Below, piece after piece: positions 16,485-26,822 of a stretch of 64,000 nucleotides of DNA (the stretch's first letter is position 1; the number at the start of each line of letters is the position of its first letter). The DNA comes from Microbulbifer agarilyticus (GTDB lineage: Bacteria > Pseudomonadota > Gammaproteobacteria > Pseudomonadales > Cellvibrionaceae), in contig NZ_CP019650.1 in the NCBI RefSeq assembly GCF_001999945.1, forward strand, positions 3,963,501 to 4,027,500. Reading direction: 5' to 3'. The notes beneath the pieces were generated by a model, which was not told the origin of the DNA, searched no databases, and saw nothing but the letters and a program-made list of their open reading frames with translations. Both the position numbers and the translations under genes were made by a program.

Positions 16485-18641
16485 ATGATTGAACAACAGA
16501 AGATCCGCACAGCGCTTCTGGCGAGTATTGCCTTGCCGTTATTCCTAACTGGGTGTGGTGGTGGAGGTGGCGATAGTACTCCGCCGCCCCCCAACGCAAC
16601 TTCGCAAAGCATCAGCCTGGATGAAGACACGAATATCGAAGGCGAGGTTTCCGGTACTGCACAAGCCGGCGGCGCCCTGTCTTTTGAGCTGCAACAGGGG
16701 CCGGAAAATGGCCAGTTGAGCCTGAGTGGGACTGGGTTCAGTTATACGCCCAATGCTGATTTTTTTGGCCAAGACAGCTTCCGCTTTACTGCGATCGAAG
16801 ATGGCCGTCGCTCCTCTCCGGCGACTGTCACCATCACCGTCAACCCGATTAACGATGCCCCGGTCGCGACCAGCGACAACTTCTCTACGGATGAAGACAT
16901 TGTGTTAACCGCGATGCTGCCGGTTGAAGACGTGGATGGGGACCAACTGAACTACTCGGTAACTGTAGAGCCAGTAAACGGCGAACTGCAGATTTCTGCA
17001 TCTGGTGAATTTACCTACCAGCCCGCGAAAGACTTCTTCGGCACGGATGAGTTTCGCCTGACCGCCAGTGACAGCGAATTTGAAACCGATGAAGTCACCA
17101 TCGCCCTCACCATTGCAGCGGTAAATGATGCACCGGAAGTGCCCGAGCAAATTTCCGCGAACCTGGCTGCAGGTGCCACGCAAGCGATCGATTTACAGAT
17201 TGTGGACGTCGACAGCACCGATCTCACCACCAGCGTTGTTGAACAGCCACAAGTGGCCGAAGTGGCGAGTATCGATAATGACTTGGGCAGCATGAACCTG
17301 TCCACTACTTACGGCACCTGGGGCGCGGACCAACTCTCATTCGTTACCAATGACGGTGAGCTGGACTCCAATACCAGCCTAATGAATATCGACGTTGCGG
17401 TTGCCCAGACCACCACCGAGGAAGCCGTAACGACCTTGAGCTCTGCGGGCAGCACCACCATCGATTTGCTTGCCGATGGCCCGGAAGGCTTGCTGGCCAT
17501 GACTGGCCTCTCCTATGGGGCGCTAGGCGCTATTGGATCTGGCGTACAGCAGCAATATATTGCGTTTGCCGATACGGCCGGTGCACCCACGGCTGCTGGC
17601 TACATTCTGGCGGGCAAGGGGATCCCCATTCCGCTTGCTCTTGGGGTTGCTGACAGCACCGCCTTTAGCATTGCCATGGATGACAACAACCAACTGTTCT
17701 TCGGTGCGCTTTCCGCTGCCGGTGCATTTACCACCAATTCGGCGCTGCCGTCATTTGAAGGCACAAACCACATTCAGGTTACCGCCCAATATGTATCAGG
17801 CAACGGCTTTATCCTGTTCAGTAATGACGGTGTTATCCGCTACTACGACCAGCAGGGCAATACGCGCTGGAGCCAGCCAGTTACTCATGACTTCGGATTT
17901 GAAATCGGCGCCTGGCATACCCATGACGTACGCGTGGAAGGTAATAACGCACATTTCGTCGGCATGCTGATGTCGTGTGGTCAAGATTCTTGTGGGTCTA
18001 TGACGGGTGCGGGAAGTTTCTCGCTGAAACTGAACCTGACTACTGGAGAGATCACTGAGCTGTATCAGCCGAAAACCAGCAGCATGGCTGGCTACCATCT
18101 GCAGATCACCAGCGATGGTCGAGTTCTGATGGCGCACCGCAGCCAGCTAACTCTGCTGGCAACCGATGGCACCACCGAGTGGGTGCAGAGCGTCAACTAT
18201 TCCGACCTCTCACGCATCGGTCTGACGAAATCGGAAGACATCCTGTGGTGGAGTCACGATATCAATAATGATTCTTCCACCGTGACCCGCCTGAGTATCG
18301 ACGGGGAGCTGCAGGCACAAAGCTCATATAACCACGGTATATCCTACCCATGGGCCGAGGATATTATCGTCGACGAATACGGCAATACTTTTATCAAGTT
18401 GATCGACCGCTACAACGATCCTGATTACAACGGCGATCACGTTGTAATCCATTACGACTACACCACTAAGTCGCAGTGGGTGCAGCGTAGTGAAGGCCAG
18501 TATCAGCCGCAGTCTTACATCCCTCCAGTGATGGTATTGAAAGACGAGCTACAGTTGTTTTCCGGGTTTTATGACTACTACGGTGTTTCCGATGGCGATG
18601 CTTACCTGCAGAAGCTGACCATCGACCGCAATATTCCTTAA
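16485..18641 (+). CDS. Lipoprotein with cadherin-like (tandem-95) repeats
   Basis: A protein of 718 residues. A signal with lipobox LTGC (Cys 24) is followed by a Gly and Pro linker. Residues about 40-320 hold Ig/cadherin-like repeats: 'SLDEDTNIEGEVSG..', 'GTGFSYTPNADFFGQDSFRFTAIEDGRRSSPATVTITVNPINDAPVATSDNFSTDED' and 'GEFTYQPAKDFFGTDEFRLTASDSEFETDEVTIALTIAAVNDAP', the tandem-95 pattern of large adhesins. The last 370 residues are a different beta-rich domain with repeating 'DGTTEWVQS'/'QGNTRWSQP' Trp motifs, as in PQQ-like or WD-type propellers. It is likely anchored at the outer membrane and displays the propeller. Ligand unknown; it has its own terminator. Confidence 0.8.
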   Translation: MIEQQKIRTALLASIALPLFLTGCGGGGGDSTPPPPNATSQSISLDEDTNIEGEVSGTAQAGGALSFELQQGPENGQLSLSGTGFSYTPNADFFGQDSFRFTAIEDGRRSSPATVTITVNPINDAPVATSDNFSTDEDIVLTAMLPVEDVDGDQLNYSVTVEPVNGELQISASGEFTYQPAKDFFGTDEFRLTASDSEFETDEVTIALTIAAVNDAPEVPEQISANLAAGATQAIDLQIVDVDSTDLTTSVVEQPQVAEVASIDNDLGSMNLSTTYGTWGADQLSFVTNDGELDSNTSLMNIDVAVAQTTTEEAVTTLSSAGSTTIDLLADGPEGLLAMTGLSYGALGAIGSGVQQQYIAFADTAGAPTAAGYILAGKGIPIPLALGVADSTAFSIAMDDNNQLFFGALSAAGAFTTNSALPSFEGTNHIQVTAQYVSGNGFILFSNDGVIRYYDQQGNTRWSQPVTHDFGFEIGAWHTHDVRVEGNNAHFVGMLMSCGQDSCGSMTGAGSFSLKLNLTTGEITELYQPKTSSMAGYHLQITSDGRVLMAHRSQLTLLATDGTTEWVQSVNYSDLSRIGLTKSEDILWWSHDINNDSSTVTRLSIDGELQAQSSYNHGISYPWAEDIIVDEYGNTFIKLIDRYNDPDYNGDHVVIHYDYTTKSQWVQRSEGQYQPQSYIPPVMVLKDELQLFSGFYDYYGVSDGDAYLQKLTIDRNIP

Positions 18642-18651
18642 TTCCCCTCAA

Positions 18652-18688
18652 ACAAAAAAAAGCCCCCGCACAATGCGGGGGCTTTTTT
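18652..18688. terminator. Bidirectional terminator
   Basis: AAAAAAAAGCCCCCGCA and TGCGGGGGCTTTTTT form a stem of more than 12 bp between the convergent lipoprotein and dienoyl-CoA reductase genes. Confidence 0.95.
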
Positions 18689-18708
18689 GTTACGGCCTTT
18701 GGCACCTC

Positions 18709-20763
<2,055 letters not shown>

Positions 20764-20793
20764 TTACCTAAAATCTGTTTGTGCGTTTGCGTA

Positions 20794-21183
20794 TCAGGCG
20801 AAGCCAGCGGCTACGACACGTGCATTCATTTCATCAAATAGTTTCTGTAGACCGTTCAGCGGGCGCACCATCACTTCGAAGTGAATAATCTGGCCATTGT
20901 CATCCCAGCGGATCAGGTCGATCCCTTTGATGCTTTTGCCGTCTATGGTGGCGGAGAACTCCAGAGCCATCTCGTTACCGTCTACCCACTGGCGGTGGTA
21001 TTCGAAGCCCTGAAAAATATCGATCACATTCATCAGGATGAACTGGGCTACATCGCGCCCATGCTTAGGCTTCCATACGGTGGGAGAGTGGAACTCGATG
21101 TTTTCCGCCAGCAGTTGCCGCAACAGCTCCTGGTCTCGCTGGAATACCACCTGGTGCCATTGCTCTAAACGTGAATCGGTCAT
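20794..21183 (-). CDS. NTF2-like (SnoaL-type) protein
   Basis: A protein of 129 residues with a single NTF2-like cone fold: 'LEQWHQVVFQRDQELLRQLLAENIEFHSPTVWKPKHGRDVAQFILMNVIDIF' and later 'DLIRWDDNGQIIHFEVMVRPLNGLQKLFDEM', a pattern common in small SnoaL-like proteins next to lipid enzymes. It has no signal peptide. Catalysis is not established; a ligand-binding or isomerase role is possible. It starts 110 bases from the nearer operator palindrome and its stop is 36 bases before the fadH start, so both are likely under TetR control. Confidence 0.82.
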   Translation of the reverse strand: MTDSRLEQWHQVVFQRDQELLRQLLAENIEFHSPTVWKPKHGRDVAQFILMNVIDIFQGFEYHRQWVDGNEMALEFSATIDGKSIKGIDLIRWDDNGQIIHFEVMVRPLNGLQKLFDEMNARVVAAGFA

Positions 21184-21294
21184 CGCCTGTCTCCCTTATC
21201 GGTTATTAGGGGTGGGTTCTCTAGATATTTATTGTGACTGGGCAGCCAGCGGTGAGTGGCCGGCCCATGCTTTGCGCCCTCTCTCGGCGCCGTC

Positions 21295-21349
21295 TTGACA
21301 CTGTCAAAATGCGTATCGCTACCATATGCCTAGGTTTTGACAGTGTCAA
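21295..21349. promoter_or_regulatory. Two palindromic TetR operators overlapping divergent promoters
   Basis: TTGACACTGTCAA (21295-21307) and TTGACAGTGTCAA (21337-21349) are near-identical 13-base palindromes with centres 42 bases apart, four helical turns. The right copy contains TTGACA on both strands. On the plus strand TTGACA at 21337 is followed after 17 bases by TAGATT (21360-21365). On the minus strand TTGACA at 21349-21344 is followed after 17 bases by TATGGT (21326-21321). The left copy lies just after the predicted minus-strand start. Confidence 0.8.
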
Positions 21350-21372
21350 GATGGCCTGATAGATTGCGCGAC

Positions 21373-22017
21373 ATGACCACATCTTCCACTCGCAGTACAT
21401 CTAGTACCTCAAGCCGCTCTGGCAGTTACCACCACGGGGACCTCCGTCAGGCCCTGGTGAGCGAGGCTGTGCGTATCATTCGTGAGGAGGGTGAGAAGGC
21501 GCTATCCATGCGCAAGCTGGCACTGAATATCGGCGTGTCACGCACCGCGTCCTACCACTACTTTGCGGACAAGCAGGCACTGCTGTGCGCCATTGCGGAG
21601 GAGGGGTTCCGCCGCTACAACGCGATGCTGTCGGAGGTGCACGAGAACGGGCAGCGTCCACCGAGCGCCGAGAGCATGCGCGACTTTGTGCGCGGGTATG
21701 TACAGTTTGCGACCGAGCAAACGGAGTACTATGACCTGATGTTCGGCGGGCATATCTGGGAATCCGGCACTTCCACGGACTCCCTGCGCAAAGAATCCCA
21801 CAACAGTTTCCGTAACTATGTGAGTAATGTGCGCAACTGGAAGGAGCAGGGGCTAATTTCTGACAAGGTGGATGCGCTGCGGTTTTCCCAGGTGAGCTGG
21901 AGCACGCTGCACGGGATCAGCCGGTTGATTATCGATGGTATCTACGCGGACTCTGCAGCGATCGAGCCTATCTGCCAAAACGCGGCAGAAATGTTCTGGC
22001 GCGAGCTGGCGCCATAA
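21373..22017 (+). CDS. TetR/AcrR family regulator
   Basis: A protein of 214 residues from ATG 21373. A Ser/Thr-rich first 18 residues is followed by the N-terminal helix-turn-helix: 'HHGDLRQALVSEAVRIIREEGEKALSMRKLALNIGVSRTASYHYFADKQALLCAIAEEGF'. The C-terminal domain resembles TetR_C_33/WHG-type ligand domains ('FVRGYVQFATEQTEYYDLMFGGHIW'). It faces the NTF2-like/fadH pair and probably represses it and itself through the two palindromes. The predicted promoter would start RNA within a base or two of the ATG, so the message may be leaderless; no ribosome site is visible. An acyl-CoA or fatty acid is a reasonable but unproven inducer. Confidence 0.9.
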   Translation: MTTSSTRSTSSTSSRSGSYHHGDLRQALVSEAVRIIREEGEKALSMRKLALNIGVSRTASYHYFADKQALLCAIAEEGFRRYNAMLSEVHENGQRPPSAESMRDFVRGYVQFATEQTEYYDLMFGGHIWESGTSTDSLRKESHNSFRNYVSNVRNWKEQGLISDKVDALRFSQVSWSTLHGISRLIIDGIYADSAAIEPICQNAAEMFWRELAP

Positions 22018-22045
22018 AAAATGCCCGGGATATACCGGGCTTTTA
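22016..22045. terminator. Bidirectional terminator
   Basis: AAAAAATGCCCGG and CCGGGCTTTT with a GATATA loop lie between the convergent tetR-type and fecR-type genes, with A and T tracts on the two sides. Confidence 0.9.
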
Positions 22046-22067
22046 TCCACAAGCGGCTTGACGGGCT

Positions 22068-23111
22068 TTAGTGCTCGACTGTGCCCGGCCAGATCACCAC
22101 GCGCCCATCGGGCTCTTTAAATACACGCACCGGTAGTGACTGCTCCAGCATGGCTACCAGAGTATCCGCCTGATCTGCGGTAAAGGCGGTGGTGACGCGC
22201 AGGCTTTCCAGTTCACGGGTGCCGATAACGATGCGGTCGTTGCGGTACCGGTTGGCGTCGGCAACGATTTCCGACAGCGGCGCATCGCGGTAGCTGAATT
22301 TGCCTTGGCGCCAGCTGGCGACGTTGGTGGTATCGACCTTACTGATTGGGCTGATCACATGCTCGTCGACCTTGATCTGTTGGCCGGCGGTGAGGCGCAC
22401 CTTGCTGTACAAGCCGTCGGTGTCAGCGGTATTTTTGCGCGCCACATCGACGATGCCTTCTTCCACGGTGACCTTCACTGCGGGATTGAGCTTGCTTCCG
22501 GTACGCACGTCGAAGCGCGTACCCACTACACGCACCTCTGCGCCCTGCGCACGCACCACGAATGGCCGCTCCGGATCTTTGCTCACCGCAAAAAATGCCT
22601 GACCGCGCAGCAGTTTTATGCGACGACTGTCTTCACTGAACTCGGCTTCCAGCGCGGAGTCACCCCCAAGTGTCACACGGGTACCGTCTTCAAGGACTAC
22701 ATCGCGTACCTGCGCCAGCTCGGAGGCATAGGCCTGTACGGCCGGTTCGCTCTGCCAGGGCGCGAGATAAACCATACCCACCGCCAGCAACAGGGTGCAG
22801 GCAAAGGCGATTCCGTTTAGTGGGCTTACGCCAAAGTAACTGCGCAGCGTTTCCATCAGTACTGACAAACCGCTCGGCTGGCGCAAGCTTGCGCCCGCTT
22901 CGCCGGCAGCGAGTGCGGCGAGACTCTGGTCGATTTGCTGCAGTTGCTGATAGGCGCGGCGGTTGTGCGGGTGCTCCATCCACTGCGCAAACGCAATCTC
23001 TTCGGAGCCGCTCAGTGCGCGCTCGCCCTGCAACATAAACCATTCCCGGGCTTCCGCTTCTATTTGCCAAATATCGGTCTGCGGCTGACTGTTCCCAGTC
23101 GACATCTTCAT
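22068..23111 (-). CDS. FecR-like anti-sigma/signal transducer
   Basis: A protein of 347 residues starting at ATG 23111, which overlaps the sigma gene stop as ATGA. The N-terminal cytoplasmic part has the FecR_N/DUF4880 pattern 'EAREWFMLQGERALSGSEEIAFAQWMEHPHNRRAYQQLQQI'. One membrane helix lies near residues 97-117 (NGIAFACTLLLAVGMVYLA). The periplasmic FecR domain follows ('VRDVVLEDGTRVTLGGDSALEAEFSEDSRRIKLLRGQAFFAVSKDPERPFVVRAQGAEVRVVGTRFDVR') and then an STN-contacting C-terminal region. It passes the ligand signal from the receptor's STN domain to the sigma factor. Confidence 0.93.
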   Translation of the reverse strand: MKMSTGNSQPQTDIWQIEAEAREWFMLQGERALSGSEEIAFAQWMEHPHNRRAYQQLQQIDQSLAALAAGEAGASLRQPSGLSVLMETLRSYFGVSPLNGIAFACTLLLAVGMVYLAPWQSEPAVQAYASELAQVRDVVLEDGTRVTLGGDSALEAEFSEDSRRIKLLRGQAFFAVSKDPERPFVVRAQGAEVRVVGTRFDVRTGSKLNPAVKVTVEEGIVDVARKNTADTDGLYSKVRLTAGQQIKVDEHVISPISKVDTTNVASWRQGKFSYRDAPLSEIVADANRYRNDRIVIGTRELESLRVTTAFTADQADTLVAMLEQSLPVRVFKEPDGRVVIWPGTVEH

Positions 23112-23659
23112 TCTCCACCGTGTGCCCGCAGCGCTTCCTGGCAACCGGCCAGGGCTTTCGCTACGTGCTTCTTCACTACTGTTGCCGAGAGGCCCTCACG
23201 ACGCGCAATTTCCGCGTAGGAGAGTCCGTCGACTCGATTCATCAATAACAGCCGGCGACGTTTGTGGGGCATATTCCACAGCGCGCGGCTGATCAGGCCG
23301 AGGAACTGACGGCCGGAGGCAACCCGCTCGGGGCTGCGGCTGTCCTGGTCGCGGTCCGGGTCGCCCTGTACCGACTGTGCATAACTCTCGCGCACCTGGC
23401 CTTTGCGCAGGATATCGATCGTGGCGTTGTGCACCGAGCGGTATAGAAACGCACGCACGTGCTCGATCTCACCGGTTTGCAGCTGCGGCGCCATACGCGC
23501 AAACGCCTCCTGCACCAGATCTTCCGCCTCGCTGTACGACAGGCCGAACTTACTCACGGTATATCGACACAGTTCCTGGTGATATTCCCGGTAGTAGTAG
23601 TCCAGCTCTCGCTCGTTCTTGGTTTCGCTTGCCACGGGGCTCGCTAACGCTGTCGCCAT
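23108..23659 (-). CDS. ECF RNA polymerase sigma factor (FecI-like)
   Basis: A protein of 183 residues with sigma region 2 ('YYYREYHQELCRYTVSKFGLSYSEAEDLVQEAFARM... VRAFLYRSVHNATIDILRK') and region 4 ('LWNMPHKRRRLLLMNRVDGLSYAEIARREGLSATVVKKHVAKALAGCQEAL'). GAAGAGAG lies before the ATG. The gene sits 187 bases after the TonB-dependent receptor gene and overlaps the fecR-like gene. It would drive transcription of the receptor when the receptor is loaded with its ligand. Confidence 0.94.
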   Translation of the reverse strand: MATALASPVASETKNERELDYYYREYHQELCRYTVSKFGLSYSEAEDLVQEAFARMAPQLQTGEIEHVRAFLYRSVHNATIDILRKGQVRESYAQSVQGDPDRDQDSRSPERVASGRQFLGLISRALWNMPHKRRRLLLMNRVDGLSYAEIARREGLSATVVKKHVAKALAGCQEALRAHGGE

Positions 23660-23846
23660 CGGCTCTCTTCACCACTATTTTTGTTATCGGATTTGTTGAC
23701 GGTCCCGCAGGCACGACGTTGCCCCCTAGGGTTCGTCGCTTCTACCGGCGCCGTACTTATGCGGCAATCACTTTCTCTTGCCGATATAACGGGGAGCAGG
23801 CCCGAATCGTCCCCCCTCGGGCGATTTTTTTTGGTTACGGTTAAAT

Positions 23847-26597
23847 TCAGTCAAATTGCAGACCAAACCGCAGGCCAATACTGCGCGGTGGGCCGTAGTA
23901 ATAAGCGGGGATCGCAACGTCTGCATCGTGCACATCGCTGGCCACCAGTGCATTGGTCAGGTTGTCGCCGTACAAATCCAGCCACCAGTTGCCCGCAAGC
24001 GGTGACAGCTTTACGCCCGCATTCCACAGGCTGTGGGAGGGCCGACGATCGATATTACGCGCGATGCCGGCCGGGTCCGGGACCCATTCGGAGGTACTGT
24101 TTTGCAACAGAAAGCCACTGCGATCCCCGCGGTTGGCTTCATCGAAATACATGCTGCTGGTGTAGTGCAGACCAAGCCTTGGGGTAGCGCGCAGGTACTT
24201 ACCCAGGTGGATCGTGTGGCGATAATTGAGGCCCAGGCTCAAGCGCGGCACCTGTTTCAGGCGGTTACCACTGAAGTCCACCAGGTTGGAGGTTTGCGGG
24301 TCACCGACACTGGGGTTCCAGGTGGCACCGTACTCGGGAAATTCGTTGTCTACCGCATAGAACCGGTTGTAGCGGGCATCGAGCCAGGATAGAAATCCGC
24401 TGACACGCCCGTTGTGACTACTGGCCCAGTTGAGCTCCAGCTCCAGGCCGCGAATGGTGGCGCTGGGGGCGTTGGTGCTGCGAATCAGCTCGGTACCGTC
24501 TTTTTCCACGGCAATGCCGGACACCTGCAGGTCGCGATAGCGCGTATTGAACAGGGCACCATTCAGGGTCATGGAACGGTTGAGTAGCACAAGTTTGAAA
24601 CCCAGTTCGACATTAGTGCTGGTTTCCGGGCCCACATATGCGGCGCCACTGTTGTTGCGCTGCATTAACAGATCGAGACTTTGTTGGAAGGCGGGGTCAT
24701 CCATGCCACTGAAGCTACCCGCCAGAGAAGCGCCGTCCTGAACGATACCGGGCTTGAAGCCTTCTGCGAACAATAAGTAGACCAGGGCATCGTCACTTGG
24801 CTGGTAATTGAGACGCGCCATGGCGGTGGTGCTGCGCCAGGCACGATCCACGTCGTTGTAGTTGGCGACGAAGCACTGTCCCGGACTGGCCGAAGCCTGG
24901 TTAACTGCGATCACCCCCAGCTCGCCGCCGCGGTCTGCGCGAATCAGGTCTGGACAGGCGATATTGCGTCCGCCGCGATCGTAGCGCTGGTCGCGCCCAC
25001 TGCGTGCGCCGACACTGGCCTGCCAGCTTTCATTGAGATCGTAATCCAACTGCCCATACAGCGCATTCAGACGGGTGCCGCGATGGGGCTGCTGGAAACT
25101 GTGAGAGGGCGCTCCGCCCCAGCCACTGCCATCTTCAAGCTGGTGCTCCAGGTCAAAGCGGATGGCATTCTGTTCGGCAAAATGGAAATAGGCGAGTAAC
25201 CAGCGCAGCGTTTCGTCATCGCTGTTTTTCAGCTGTAGTTCGTGCTGTTGGGCACGGTATTTCGACCAAACCGTGCGGTTGCTCTGGTGGTACAGAGCCG
25301 GGTCTGTTTCGCTACCCACCGGGCTCTCGCGATCGGCATCCCAGTCTTGACTGCGGCGGGTCAGGCTGTGGCCGGCGATATACGAAATGGTATGTGCCGA
25401 GGGTAATGTGAGCTCTACCCTACTGCGCCAGGTGTCCTGATCCAGTTCGGTGCGCCCCGGGGTATCGATGGTGACCGGCGTATCGTAATCCACAATGGGA
25501 AGGCTGCCCGCACCGCGGTCCTCGAAGCCCTCAAAACTCACCCACCAATTGAGTGCGTCGCCCACTTGCCAGTCTGAACTCAGGCGGTGGCTGAACAGAT
25601 TGGTATTGTTGTAGCGGTCTGCGGCGCTGGCCGGAATGGAATCGTCAGTGTAGCGGAGTGGACTGTCGGCGGTTTGCTTGACCGCGGCCCAGCGCAAGGC
25701 CCAGCGCTCGGTAAGCGGTGCATTAACCACCGCACTCAGTTTCTTTTGCTGGTTGCTGCCTAGGGTGACGGAGGCCTCCGATGACCAATCGCGGGTGGGG
25801 CGTGCGCTGTGATAATTAATCACCCCACCAGTGGAATTGCGTCCAAACAGCGTACCCTGTGGGCCGCGCAGTACTTCCACCCGATCCAGGTCGTACAGCA
25901 ATACCGCGGTACCCTGCACCCGGCTACTGAAGATCCCGTCCACGTGGGTGGCAATACCGGAGTCGCCGGCTTCGGTGTGATTGTCCGAGCCAATACCACG
26001 CAGATACAGCATGGATGTAGTGTGATCGCCGTTGCGGGTAACCTGCAGGCTGGGAACATCCGCCGCAAGCTCTTCCAGGCTGTCGATGTTCCGCTCCCGC
26101 AGCAATTCGCCGTGCAAAGCGGTAATTGCCATCGGCGTGTGCTGGAGGTTGGTACGGCGCTTACTCGCAATCACCTCAATTTCTTCCAGTAGCGGTCGCG
26201 CTTCAACCTGGCGCTCTTCAAGCGCAGTGAGTGGCTCGGGGGATTTGCGTGGTGGCAGTATTACCACGCCCTGGCCATCGACCCGCCGATAGCGCAGGCC
26301 CGAGCCGGCCAATAGCAAATCCAGTGCAGCGTCGACGGTATAGCGACCGTATAAGGCCGGCGCAATGGGCAGTGACGCCCCCTGCACACCGGTCATCACC
26401 GCCAGACCGGTTTCACGGGATAGTGCCAGAAGGGACTGTTCGAGCGGTTGCGCGGGTATTTGGAAGGAATAATCAGCGGTAGCGGCGGGTGGCGCGTCCA
26501 GCGGCATCGATGCTGCAATGGCCGGATACGCCGATGCAATGCCGAGCGCCGTCGCTAGCAGCAATACACGGAATGACCTGTCGCAGGTCTTGGGCAT
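23847..26597 (-). CDS. TonB-dependent receptor/transducer with STN domain
   Basis: A protein of 916 residues. A signal peptide (residues 1-29) is followed by an STN/secretin domain ('YSFQIPAQPLEQSLLALSRETGLAVMTGVQG... YTVDAALDLLLAGSGLRYRRVDGQGVVIL', about 43-114), a plug ('LLEEIEVIASKRRTNLQHTPMAITALHGE... DRVEVLRGPQGTLFGRNSTGGVINY') and a 22-strand barrel ending LRFGLQFD. The STN domain marks it as a signalling receptor for the adjacent sigma/FecR pair. The barrel belongs to the broad group containing 'VEVLRGPQGTLFGRNSTGG', common in receptors for organic ligands as well as siderophores, so iron is not assured. No Fur box was seen. Confidence 0.93.
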   Translation of the reverse strand: MPKTCDRSFRVLLLATALGIASAYPAIAASMPLDAPPAATADYSFQIPAQPLEQSLLALSRETGLAVMTGVQGASLPIAPALYGRYTVDAALDLLLAGSGLRYRRVDGQGVVILPPRKSPEPLTALEERQVEARPLLEEIEVIASKRRTNLQHTPMAITALHGELLRERNIDSLEELAADVPSLQVTRNGDHTTSMLYLRGIGSDNHTEAGDSGIATHVDGIFSSRVQGTAVLLYDLDRVEVLRGPQGTLFGRNSTGGVINYHSARPTRDWSSEASVTLGSNQQKKLSAVVNAPLTERWALRWAAVKQTADSPLRYTDDSIPASAADRYNNTNLFSHRLSSDWQVGDALNWWVSFEGFEDRGAGSLPIVDYDTPVTIDTPGRTELDQDTWRSRVELTLPSAHTISYIAGHSLTRRSQDWDADRESPVGSETDPALYHQSNRTVWSKYRAQQHELQLKNSDDETLRWLLAYFHFAEQNAIRFDLEHQLEDGSGWGGAPSHSFQQPHRGTRLNALYGQLDYDLNESWQASVGARSGRDQRYDRGGRNIACPDLIRADRGGELGVIAVNQASASPGQCFVANYNDVDRAWRSTTAMARLNYQPSDDALVYLLFAEGFKPGIVQDGASLAGSFSGMDDPAFQQSLDLLMQRNNSGAAYVGPETSTNVELGFKLVLLNRSMTLNGALFNTRYRDLQVSGIAVEKDGTELIRSTNAPSATIRGLELELNWASSHNGRVSGFLSWLDARYNRFYAVDNEFPEYGATWNPSVGDPQTSNLVDFSGNRLKQVPRLSLGLNYRHTIHLGKYLRATPRLGLHYTSSMYFDEANRGDRSGFLLQNSTSEWVPDPAGIARNIDRRPSHSLWNAGVKLSPLAGNWWLDLYGDNLTNALVASDVHDADVAIPAYYYGPPRSIGLRFGLQFD

Positions 26598-26822
26598 AGG
26601 CGGATCGTCATCGCTGGCCCCCGCTTGTGGGCGGGGCCGGAAGCGCGATTGCGACTGGCGTTTTGAGGGTCGCAGCCGTTGTCACGCGCCCGGTGATTAT
26701 TGTTATGTCTGGAAAACATACAACAACATTCGGCGCTGTGACAAGAACAGAGAAAGGCGATAAGACGGTTACCGGCCAAAGAAACGACCCCCTAACTGGT
26801 AACCGACGGGATAGGAGGTCGC

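Noticed and set aside
23790..23840. Hairpin GCCCGA...TCGGGC with a following T-run on the plus strand
   Set aside because: No plus-strand gene ends here, and on the minus strand no T-run follows; it is not a supportable terminator.
26690..26740. TTGTTATGT...ACATACAACAA dyad upstream of the TonB-dependent receptor
   Set aside because: The arms have several mismatches and no known regulator site; not enough for a call.
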